A stretch of DNA of 10,325 nucleotides, taken from assembly GCA_025924755.1 (NCBI GenBank), contig JAICHT010000113.1:1-10325 (forward strand), read 5' to 3'. The notes under the pieces were generated by a model. That model did no database searches. It had not been told where the DNA came from and saw only the letters and a list, made by a program, of their open reading frames with translations. Position numbers and translations under genes: made by a program. This DNA is from Chitinophagaceae bacterium. GTDB taxonomy: Bacteria > Bacteroidota > Bacteroidia > Chitinophagales > Chitinophagaceae. This document shows positions 1 through 5,457 of this stretch, in pieces (position 1 is the stretch's first letter; each line of letters opens with the position of its first letter).

Positions 1-195
1 GATCAAAATGATGCAGTAATTAAAGCAGAATCCGGCTATAAAACCCTGCTGAATGACGGCGCTGACCTTGAGAAAAAAAGAGCGGATATGGAACAGAAAA
101 TAGCAGATAACAAAACACGCCAGGAAAAACAAAAAGCAGAAGTGGAAAAACAAAGGCAGGCGCTGGCGGCTTTGGTAAACCAAAGGAAAGCCTGA
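1..195 (+). CDS. C-terminal tail of an unidentified coiled-coil protein (5' end outside window)
   Basis: Frame 1 is open from the first base to a TGA at 193-195, giving 64 residues with no start required inside the window. The tail is very rich in Lys, Glu, Gln and Ala. From about residue 25 onward it shows the regular charged and hydrophobic spacing of an alpha-helical coiled coil (segments such as LEKKRADMEQKIADNK and KAEVEKQRQALAALV). This composition resembles the ends of many structural, membrane-anchored or phage-like coiled-coil proteins, so no function can be assigned. The next gene begins 26 bases downstream on the same strand, so the two could be co-transcribed. It is missing from any list that requires a start codon, but the coding bias looks real. 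Confidence 0.7.
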   Translation, partial: DQNDAVIKAESGYKTLLNDGADLEKKRADMEQKIADNKTRQEKQKAEVEKQRQALAALVNQRKA

Positions 196-221
196 TTTTT
201 CAATACACTAACACATGCATT

Positions 222-572
222 ATGACATACTCACACGAACTGAGGATTGGAAATTTAATTGCTCAGGATGATTCTGGTCAATACTATCAATTAAAGAGTG
301 GGGCTGATATTGACAATCATACAGAAGGTTTTTCACCTATTGCCCTTACCCAGGAAGTACTTAGCCAATGTGGTTTTGCTTTTCATGAGCACTTCAAAAT
401 CTGGCAAAAGAACAGAACGCTTCCCCAACAGGGGCCTGATATGGAGTTGGACCTGGATTTTTGGGTGCTTGATTTTTCGCACCATCGTATAGGGGTAGCG
501 TTGAAAAGCTTACACCAGTTACAAAATTTCTACTTTGCAATGAAAGGAAAGGAATTAGAGATACAAGCATGA
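222..572 (+). CDS. Small conserved hypothetical protein of the Bacteroidota 'RIGN...VHQLQN' type
   Basis: This 116-residue soluble protein opens with ELRIGNLI (residues 6-13), has PIALTQEVLSQCGF in the middle (about 39-52) and ends with LHQLQNFYFAMKGKELEI. From memory, this layout recurs in a family of short Bacteroidota proteins that read roughly 'RIGN ... PI-LTEEWLLKFGF ... VHQLQNLYFALTGEEL'. They are often found in accessory or prophage-like regions and have no known function. There is no signal peptide or membrane segment. The start is the ATG at 222; another ATG at 215 is in a different frame. The gene is probably complete, because the family's usual C-terminal motif is present just before the stop. 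The stop overlaps the ATG of a tiny downstream ORF (ATGA at 569-572). Confidence 0.8.
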   Translation: MTYSHELRIGNLIAQDDSGQYYQLKSGADIDNHTEGFSPIALTQEVLSQCGFAFHEHFKIWQKNRTLPQQGPDMELDLDFWVLDFSHHRIGVALKSLHQLQNFYFAMKGKELEIQA

Positions 573-715
573 CCGGTACTGAAGGCAAAGCCGAAGGGGC
601 GGTCATGGGTACAAAGGCCTACAAAGGAGTTGCCGCAATGATAATGCTGCTTATAGGCCTAAAACTACCTGAAGCTACCCGTACTATATGCAAAACTTTA
701 CCAAACGAATTTTAG
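569..715 (+). CDS. Possible 48-residue overlapping ORF (tentative)
   Basis: An ATG at 569 overlaps the TGA of the preceding gene in an ATGA arrangement, and the frame stays open to a TAG at 713-715. The product has a polar Lys/Gly-rich start and then a short hydrophobic run (GVAAMIMLLIGLKL), too short to be a sure membrane helix. Inside it, the bases AAAGGAG at 623-629 stand eight bases before an in-frame ATG at 638. That is a good Shine-Dalgarno match, unusual for this phylum, and would give only 25 residues. The ORF runs 28 bases into the next gene, which starts at 688. It could be a leader or coupling peptide, or simply a chance frame; I see no homology. Confidence 0.25.
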   Translation: MTGTEGKAEGAVMGTKAYKGVAAMIMLLIGLKLPEATRTICKTLPNEF

Positions 716-939
716 TATTGCAGGGGTTCAACCCTGAATTTTTCTTTAACCGGATATATACAGTAAAAGGTACTATTTACCACGTTTCCGTACTGGATAA
801 AAAAAGGCATACCTACATTTTTAACATGGAGCAAAGAGACAGTAAATGGAAAATTATTAATGCCGCAAAGTTTCCTGGCTGGATTATGAATGTAGAACAT
901 GAACTAGAGAACGCAATCTTTGGGAGTTTGACCCGATAA
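688..939 (+). CDS. Small hypothetical protein, unnamed Bacteroidota family
   Basis: This 83-residue protein has no signal peptide or transmembrane segment. Its pattern alternates beta-strand-like stretches (FNRIYTVKGTIYHVSV, then HTYIFNMEQ) with a conserved-looking ending, WKIINAAKFPGWIMNVEHELENAI. That ending resembles small Bacteroidota proteins with 'W-IV-AP--P-WI---E-EL--AI', a comparison made from memory that names no function. The start is the ATG at 688, since an in-frame TGA at 670-672 rules out a longer form with another ATG. No ribosome-binding site is visible, as is normal for the phylum. It lies on the same strand as the 222-572 gene and probably belongs to the same group of small accessory genes. 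Confidence 0.6.
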   Translation: MQNFTKRILVLQGFNPEFFFNRIYTVKGTIYHVSVLDKKRHTYIFNMEQRDSKWKIINAAKFPGWIMNVEHELENAIFGSLTR

Positions 940-1169
940 ATTTTAAACTGAAACACTACACAAGAGTAAGTACCCTTTGAAAAAGATTTCTTCAACTTAG
1001 ATATGATAGCTCTGATGTTGTGTTTCCATCAATAAGTATTTCTTAAAAGGTCATCTTTACTTCATTTAACTATAGCAACCCCTGCTTTAACGAATACTTT
1101 GTCGTAAACTCACTAATAAGCTTACCTTTTGCTCAGCAAACCTACATGAACTTTAAAGATGGATTTTAT

Positions 1170-1177
1170 TAGGTTTG
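1170..1177 (+). promoter_or_regulatory. Candidate -7 box for the receiver gene
   Basis: TAGGTTTG matches the Bacteroidota -7 consensus TAnnTTTG exactly and lies 13 bases before the ATG at 1190. Transcription would start near 1183, leaving a leader of only a few bases. No good -33 TTTG is found at the usual distance. A second, weaker candidate lies upstream: TTTG at 1098-1101, then 21 bases, then TACCTTTTG at 1123, with one extra T. The rest of the 940-1169 gap shows nothing I can interpret. Confidence 0.3.
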
Positions 1178-1189
1178 AAAAGCAGTTCT

Positions 1190-1645
1190 ATGAATTATTC
1201 TACTAAGACTATCCTTTGTGTTGATGATGATATTGATGATTTTACCATGCTACAGGAAGCCCTTAACGGTATTGAAGCCAGTCACCACATTATAAGTGCG
1301 AATGATGGTGTTCATGCGTTGGAGCTTTTGGAGCATATGAAGTTAAAAGGTCAACTTCCCTGTCTGATTGTTTTAGACATCAATATGCCCCGCATGGATG
1401 GCAAACAAACCCTTACCACTATACAGAGCGATGCATCTTTTTGTTCTATACCCCTTGTTCTTTTCAGTACTTCCTCCAGTTCACTTGATAAAAGCTTTTC
1501 ACTTTTGAAGCAAGTGGAATTGATTACAAAGCCACTGAATGTAAAAACCCTGCAGGCTATTGCAACGAAACTGTTACACTACTGTAATGACCACCTGATT
1601 GCAGAGGCGCTTGATTTTAAAGATGATCTGCTTGTGCAAGAATAA
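1190..1645 (+). CDS. Stand-alone response regulator receiver-domain protein
   Basis: This is a 151-residue CheY-like receiver with no output domain. The acidic pocket is at D12/D13 (CVDDDIDDF). The phosphoacceptor is D63 in IVLDINMPRMDG, the hydroxyl residue is S93 or T94 in LVLFSTSSS, and the conserved lysine is K114 in ITKPLN. All hallmark residues are therefore present. About 25 residues of helical tail follow the domain. The opening 'DDD-DD' form is typical of single-domain regulators that receive phosphate from hybrid or phytochrome-like histidine kinases, but no kinase is encoded in this window, so its partner is elsewhere. I chose the ATG at 1190 because the receiver fold begins directly after it. 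A TTG at 1175 would add only five residues and overlaps the candidate -7 box. It converges on the 1661-1963 gene. Confidence 0.9.
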   Translation: MNYSTKTILCVDDDIDDFTMLQEALNGIEASHHIISANDGVHALELLEHMKLKGQLPCLIVLDINMPRMDGKQTLTTIQSDASFCSIPLVLFSTSSSSLDKSFSLLKQVELITKPLNVKTLQAIATKLLHYCNDHLIAEALDFKDDLLVQE

Positions 1646-1660
1646 TTAACAAAAAACGTT

Positions 1661-1963
1661 TTAACCCTCATTGTTATCCTGTACCATCTTTTCTATTTCC
1701 TTTACATTGGAACGTCTTAGTGTTTCCACTTTCAAATGTATTCCAATCAGTCCATGTTTGCCATTAAAAGCAAGGAAACAGGAATCTTTTGGCATCTTAT
1801 TTCCGTAAAGATCGCTTTCCATGATATATACATTTTCCAGTTGCGGGTATTCAAATACCCTTGCTGAAAGGGCGGTATCAGCATTTACAGGTTTGTCGGT
1901 AAGCCGTAAACCTACTGCCTTTATTGTTTCGGCATCTATATTGTCTTCATTAGTATTATTCAT
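1661..1963 (-). CDS. Hypothetical protein of 100 residues, family not recognised
   Basis: The product is soluble and acidic at its N-terminus (NNTNEDNIDAETIK). A central beta-rich stretch follows (ARVFEYPQLENVYIMESDLYGNKM), then SCFLAFNGKHGLIGIHLKVETL and a charged helical end. There is no signal peptide, membrane helix or known catalytic motif. The stretch 'ENVYIMESDLYGNKMPKDSCFLAFNGKHGLIGIHL' region reads like a folded alpha/beta domain rather than a chance frame, and the opposite strand offers only a shorter, low-complexity alternative. The bases before its ATG are A-rich, as is common for Bacteroidota leaders. The gene is convergent with the receiver gene, 15 bases apart, with no clear hairpin between them. 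It may be an independent gene. Confidence 0.6.
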   Translation of the reverse strand: MNNTNEDNIDAETIKAVGLRLTDKPVNADTALSARVFEYPQLENVYIMESDLYGNKMPKDSCFLAFNGKHGLIGIHLKVETLRRSNVKEIEKMVQDNNEG

Positions 1964-2451
1964 TGTTTACAGTTTTAAGATCGGTGTGATAGTAATGGTA
2001 AATTAAGGCTTTATAATAACATTCATTGTATTCTCTTTAGAAGCATTACTAAGTACTTTATGTGCACCCAATTTAAAATGATGGGTTAGTAATCTTGCCG
2101 ACTCTAATTTTAGCCTAACTGTAGCTGCTTGTCACTTGCCAGGGATTGGGTAGGCATTCATTCCTTTAATATGACATGTTTGGTTTAGGGTAGGAGAGGT
2201 CATAAAAACGTAGGAAATGTACCAGGTAATCTCCATTTTCGCAACCAGCATTCCTTTATGAAGGGTCTTGGTTTCTTTAGTTTTCCGTTTTTAGGAGATC
2301 CGGCCAGTTCGGAGGCTTTGCAACTGTTGGGCAATAAAAGCATAAGGAAGCATTTTTTGCTAACGGTTTTGTTACCTTTTTAAAATACTCCAGCAATATG
2401 GCAAGGGGTAAATCCGCACCAAGCCCTTACTAGTAAAGGATTTTATCGATG
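1964..2451. other. 488-base stretch without a convincing gene
   Basis: Between the small minus-strand gene and the 3' end of the tRNA no frame gives a persuasive protein. The longest plus-strand candidate I traced by hand, from an ATG at 2258 to a TAA at 2381-2383, encodes 41 residues of unconvincing composition. The stretch has some mixed-composition tracts and one imperfect palindrome near the tRNA, listed separately. No tRNA fragment repeating the tRNA-Arg 3' end was found by eye. It could hold regulatory RNA, the remains of an integrated element, or nothing. Confidence 0.5.
2424..2439. repeat. Imperfect 16-bp palindrome downstream of tRNA-Arg
   Basis: CCCTTACTAGTAAAGG is self-complementary at all but one base pair (C2426 against A2437), with a perfect ten-base core TTACTAGTAA. 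It lies 12 bases beyond the 3' end of the tRNA in the direction of tRNA transcription. It has no loop and no following T-run, so it is a poor intrinsic terminator. A role in tRNA 3' processing, protein binding or element integration is possible but not shown. Confidence 0.35.
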
Positions 2452-2525
2452 TGATTCGGATTGGATTCGAACCAATGACCTACTGCTTAGAAGGCAGTTG
2501 CTCTATCCAGCTGAGCTACCGAACC
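2452..2525 (-). tRNA. tRNA-Arg, anticodon TCT
   Basis: Read on the minus strand, the 74 bases fold as a canonical tRNA. The acceptor stem GGTTCGG pairs with CCGAATC (one G-T pair). The D stem is GCTC/GAGC with an AGCTGGATA loop, and the anticodon stem is ACTGC/GCAGT around the loop CTTCTAA. The variable loop is AGGTC, and the T arm is ATTGG-TTCGAAT-CCAAT. The anticodon TCT reads the arginine codons AGA and AGG. The discriminator base is A and CCA is not encoded, so it must be added after transcription. The four-gene minus-strand operon ends just upstream, but the tRNA has its own promoter-like box. Confidence 0.97.
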
Positions 2526-2541
2526 ATTTGCGGCCGCAAAT
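2526..2541. repeat. Perfect 16-bp palindrome with NotI core, at the tRNA 5' end
   Basis: ATTTGCGGCCGCAAAT is perfectly self-complementary and abuts the first base of the tRNA. Its outer half overlaps the promoter box of the tRNA, so transcription would begin within or just after it. The GC-rich core stands out strongly against the AT-rich surroundings. It may form part of the initially transcribed region, a binding site, or a 5' leader hairpin. Confidence 0.6.
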
Positions 2542-2544
2542 ATA
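2537..2544 (-). promoter_or_regulatory. Promoter -7 box of tRNA-Arg
   Basis: On the minus strand the bases read TATATTTG, an exact match to the Bacteroidota sigma factor -7 consensus TAnnTTTG. It stands 11 bases before the mature tRNA start, so the primary transcript would have only a very short leader. A TTG stands 22 bases upstream of the box, slightly farther than usual for a -33 element. Confidence 0.6.
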
Positions 2545-2571
2545 AGTATTCCTGCCTAATGAAAGGCAAGC

Positions 2572-3765
2572 TTACTGTATGATCTTCTCTACGAACTTGC
2601 CCGATTGTTTATGTTTTAAGATCACTTTTTTTGTACCATAATGGGTCAGTTCTTCTTTCACAAAATAGTGCTCATTGTCATAATCTATCAGGTGGTTGTC
2701 TTTGCATAATCCTTCTTTTCCCCTCCATACCGGAAGCTGCACCGGTTCCCATAATTTACTTTTGGCAGAGCGGTAAGCTGAGTCTAATATGGCATTTACT
2801 ACGTAACCGTCGTAAAATGTTTCTTTAGGTGCTTTACCACTTTCCATGGCATTGAACATATCGGCAAACATATGGTTATAGCCAAGCTCATTCAATTCAT
2901 CACCCACCGGGAAGAGCCAGCCGGTATTGCTTTCAGCTTTTTCCGCTACATAATCGGTGCCTTTGCCGGTAGTAAACATTTCAAAGCCAGTGCGTAAAAA
3001 ATTATTGATCCATATAGTACCTTCTGTGCCCATTACTTCATCCCGCAGGTCAAGTCCGCCACGGAAAGTCCAGCTTACTTCAAACTGGCTGATAGCGCCG
3101 GTTTCATATTTTATTAACCCAATAGCGTGGTCTTCTGCTTCGATAGGCTTTACCTGTGTATCAGCCCAGCACATTACTTCTACCGGCTTAATATCTTTAC
3201 CAATATAGCTGCGGCCTATCTCTACACAATGGCAACCTAAATCCAATATACAACCACCACCGGCCTGTTCCAGGTCCCAAAACCAATCACTGTGCGGGCC
3301 AGGGTGCGTTTCCCTTGACTTGGTCCAGAGTATTCTTCCCAGTGCACCATTTTTTACGCTTTCATGCGCTTTAATAAATTTAGGAGTATATACCAGATCT
3401 TCCAGATAGCCATTAAATATTCCGGCCTTTTCCACAGCTTCCATCATGCGTAGAGCTTCGGCTGCATTGCGGCCCAGCGGCTTGGTGGTCATTACTGCTT
3501 TTTTGTGCTGGCAGCATAGCAATACGGCCTGCTCGTGCAAATGGTTTGGAAGTGATATGCATACTACATCTACATCCGGATGCGCTATTGCTTCTTCCAT
3601 ATTTGTAGTAACATGCGCTACCGAGTAATCGGCTGCAAACTTTTTAGCGGTTTCTTCCTTGCGGGAGTAAATGCTTACAATTTTGTCTTTGCTTCTGTAC
3701 CCTTGTATGGAGTCAGCATAAAAGCGTCCGATAAAACCGGAGCCTAACATTGCAATTCGTGTCAT
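2572..3765 (-). CDS. Gfo/Idh/MocA family NAD(P)-dependent oxidoreductase
   Basis: The protein has 397 residues. The N-terminal Rossmann fold carries the dinucleotide motif GSGFIG at 8-13 and the ISLPNHLH strand-loop at about 70-77. The catalytic lysine is K95 in TTKPLGRN. The C-terminal alpha/beta domain has the usual substrate-site pattern LDLGCH, with D175 and H179. Members oxidise or reduce sugars, sugar acids or inositols at a hydroxyl or keto carbon using NAD(P) in the cytoplasm. Most family members read EKP before the lysine; here a threonine replaces the glutamate. Other stretches (GYLEDLVYTPK, HPGPHSDWFWD, SWTFRGGLDLRDE) seem typical of one subgroup of uncertain substrate. There is no signal peptide. 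It is the last gene of a four-gene minus-strand run, 15 bases after the permease gene, which suggests that it acts on what the permease imports. Confidence 0.92.
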   Translation of the reverse strand: MTRIAMLGSGFIGRFYADSIQGYRSKDKIVSIYSRKEETAKKFAADYSVAHVTTNMEEAIAHPDVDVVCISLPNHLHEQAVLLCCQHKKAVMTTKPLGRNAAEALRMMEAVEKAGIFNGYLEDLVYTPKFIKAHESVKNGALGRILWTKSRETHPGPHSDWFWDLEQAGGGCILDLGCHCVEIGRSYIGKDIKPVEVMCWADTQVKPIEAEDHAIGLIKYETGAISQFEVSWTFRGGLDLRDEVMGTEGTIWINNFLRTGFEMFTTGKGTDYVAEKAESNTGWLFPVGDELNELGYNHMFADMFNAMESGKAPKETFYDGYVVNAILDSAYRSAKSKLWEPVQLPVWRGKEGLCKDNHLIDYDNEHYFVKEELTHYGTKKVILKHKQSGKFVEKIIQ

Positions 3766-3780
3766 AAAATATTCGTATTA

Positions 3781-5013
3781 TTATCTGAGATTAGGTTGAA
3801 TTTCATTTGCTTCTTCCACTGGTATCGTAAGGTCTTTTCTTTCTTTAAAAAATAAGATAAAGTAGAAGAGTACGCCTACGGCAATATAAGCCGGAACCAG
3901 CCATATGCGTTGCCAGTCGTGGGCAGCCCCCGACCTGTAGTTATCCACGATGATACCGGAAAACCAGGTGCCGATGAACATTCCTACACCATAGGTGGCA
4001 AATGTAAACAGCCCCTGCGCTGCATTTTTGATTTTTTCGCCTGCTTTCTTTTCGGTGTACATATAGCCGGTAACAAAAAAGAAATCGTAGCAAACGCCGT
4101 GCATGATGATACCTGCGTATAGCATCCAGCCATTGGGGTTGCCATAACCATATGCAAAACATATATACCGTAAGATCCAGGCAGCCATCCCCAGCAGCAA
4201 CATGTTTTTTACACCAATCCTATTAAACAAAAATGGAATGGCTAAAATAAACAAGCCTTCTGATACTTGCCCTAAGATCATTTTATCGGCAGGGTGGTTC
4301 ATGCCTACTTCATTTAAAAAAGGATTGGCAAAGCCATAATAAAAAGAAAGCGGGATGCACACTAATATAGCGGCAATAAAAAATATTAAATAAGGTCTTT
4401 CTTTAAAGAGCACAAAAGCCTCGGTGCCCAGTGCTTTAGATGCAGAGCTGCCCGCTGTAGCAGCCTTGGGTGGCGTATTGGGTAATATAAAACTATAAAG
4501 GCCTAAAGCGGCAGAAACCGCAGCCGCAATTTGAAAAGTGGCCGCTGTTTTTTCAAGCCCCAATTTACCAATGGTAAAACCCGCTACAATCCAGCCGATG
4601 GTACCAAATACCCGTATCCACGGAAACTGCTTGCCCGGATCGTTCATTTGGTAAAACGCTATACTGTTTGACAACGCGATAGTAGGCATATATAAAAGAG
4701 AATACACCAGGATTACCCAGTAAAAAGGAGAATTGCCGGTAATTTTTGTAGCCAGGAACAGCAAGGCCGCGCCTAACAAATGCAGCACTCCCATAATTTT
4801 TTGCGCAGCAAAAAAACGGTCGGCCACCATACCTACAAAGAAAGGAGAGATCATGGTGGCAATGGCCAGCGCACTAAAAGCTGCACCTATTTGTACATCG
4901 TTTGCATGCAGGCTTTCTTTCATATAGGTGCCCATGGTTACATACCAGGAACTCCATACAAAATATTCAAGGAACATCATGATGGCCAGCAAAACGCCTG
5001 TATTTCTTTTCAT
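3781..5013 (-). CDS. MFS permease of the nucleoside:H+ symporter (NupG-like) family
   Basis: This 410-residue polytopic inner-membrane protein has about twelve hydrophobic helices. Near the N-terminus, FLEYFVWSSWYVTMGTYM (about 14-31) is the hallmark TM1 region of the nucleoside:H+ symporter family as found in many Bacteroidota permeases. SNSIAFYQMNDPGKQFPWIRVFGTIGWIVAGF (about 115-146) matches the conserved central part of the same family, and the C-terminal tail is polar. Named members import nucleosides with protons. In this phylum, however, relatives often sit beside sugar or polyol dehydrogenases and probably carry other small polar compounds, so the substrate is open. Its gene follows the Dabb gene after a 93-base gap and precedes the Gfo/Idh/MocA dehydrogenase closely, which suggests a shared pathway. 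Confidence 0.88.
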   Translation of the reverse strand: MKRNTGVLLAIMMFLEYFVWSSWYVTMGTYMKESLHANDVQIGAAFSALAIATMISPFFVGMVADRFFAAQKIMGVLHLLGAALLFLATKITGNSPFYWVILVYSLLYMPTIALSNSIAFYQMNDPGKQFPWIRVFGTIGWIVAGFTIGKLGLEKTAATFQIAAAVSAALGLYSFILPNTPPKAATAGSSASKALGTEAFVLFKERPYLIFFIAAILVCIPLSFYYGFANPFLNEVGMNHPADKMILGQVSEGLFILAIPFLFNRIGVKNMLLLGMAAWILRYICFAYGYGNPNGWMLYAGIIMHGVCYDFFFVTGYMYTEKKAGEKIKNAAQGLFTFATYGVGMFIGTWFSGIIVDNYRSGAAHDWQRIWLVPAYIAVGVLFYFILFFKERKDLTIPVEEANEIQPNLR

Positions 5014-5106
5014 AAATAAACGTTAGATGAATATTGATTTTTGCAAGCTGATTTATATGGTAAGGTAACTTTTCTTCACCAAAGTTTTTAAGCTCAGTAA
5101 AAGATA

Positions 5107-5412
5107 TTATCCTGTAGTTACGGAATCATAAATTAATACTTTATTCCAGAACTGCGAACAGGTTTCTATAAACTTTTGGTGCGTAGGATGCGGCTGATAT
5201 GCATCATGTTCCTGCTGGCTTTCAAAAATTAATAGTAAAGAGTAGGAGTATGACCGTTCAATTACAGGGCGGTTAGTTGGGGCCGGTTTTCCTATTTCGC
5301 CCATTTTTACATGTTCTATTTTAGGCAATGATTTTACACCTGCCTCAAATTGTAAAATCTCATCGGGGTTAAGACCTTCTTTCAACCAAAAGAACACATG
5401 ATGCACAAACAT
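5107..5412 (-). CDS. Dabb-domain (stress-responsive alpha-beta barrel) protein
   Basis: The 101 residues form essentially one Dabb domain (ferredoxin-like dimeric alpha-beta barrel). It begins with MFVHHVFFWLK, continues through IGKPAPTNRPVIERSYSYSLLLIFES, and ends HPTHQKFIETCSQFWNKVLIYDSV. These blocks match the usual bacterial Dabb layout in order and length, so the protein looks complete. It has no signal peptide and should be cytoplasmic. Known folds of this type bind small hydrophobic or aromatic ligands or act as cyclases or oxygenases, but most bacterial members have no tested role. It lies 45 bases after the NIPSNAP gene and upstream of the permease gene on the same strand, so it likely belongs to the operon. 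The short N-terminus leaves little doubt about the start. Confidence 0.92.
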   Translation of the reverse strand: MFVHHVFFWLKEGLNPDEILQFEAGVKSLPKIEHVKMGEIGKPAPTNRPVIERSYSYSLLLIFESQQEHDAYQPHPTHQKFIETCSQFWNKVLIYDSVTTG

Positions 5413-5457
5413 ATTGCTGTATTTAAATGATGAGTAATGAATTAAGGATTGCGCGGT

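Noticed and set aside
394..606. Minus-strand open frame of 70 residues across the 222-572 gene
   Set aside because: It lies antisense to a better supported gene, has an unlikely composition, and matches no family pattern I know.
813..995. Minus-strand open frame of 60 residues overlapping the 688-939 gene
   Set aside because: It mirrors the plus-strand gene and gives a Cys/Ser-rich peptide without a domain pattern.
1653..1662. AAAACGTTTT between the converging receiver and hypothetical genes as a terminator
   Set aside because: It is a loop-free short palindrome of A/T mostly and cannot form a stable hairpin.
1821..2006. Plus-strand open frame of 61 residues with a hydrophobic stretch
   Set aside because: It is antisense to the start of the 1661-1963 gene and has no supporting start context; the hydrophobicity is a by-product of the opposite strand's codons.
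2258..2383. Plus-strand 41-residue ORF in the gene-free stretch
   Set aside because: Its composition is not persuasive, it lacks a ribosome site or promoter box, and frames of this length arise by chance.
2553..2568. Hairpin TGCCT-AATGAA-AGGCA after the dehydrogenase gene as a terminator
   Set aside because: The stem is only five pairs and no T-run follows on the minus strand; the next bases are the tRNA promoter.
3910..4122. Open frames on both strands inside the NupG-like permease gene
   Set aside because: They are shadows of a full-length twelve-helix permease with intact family motifs.
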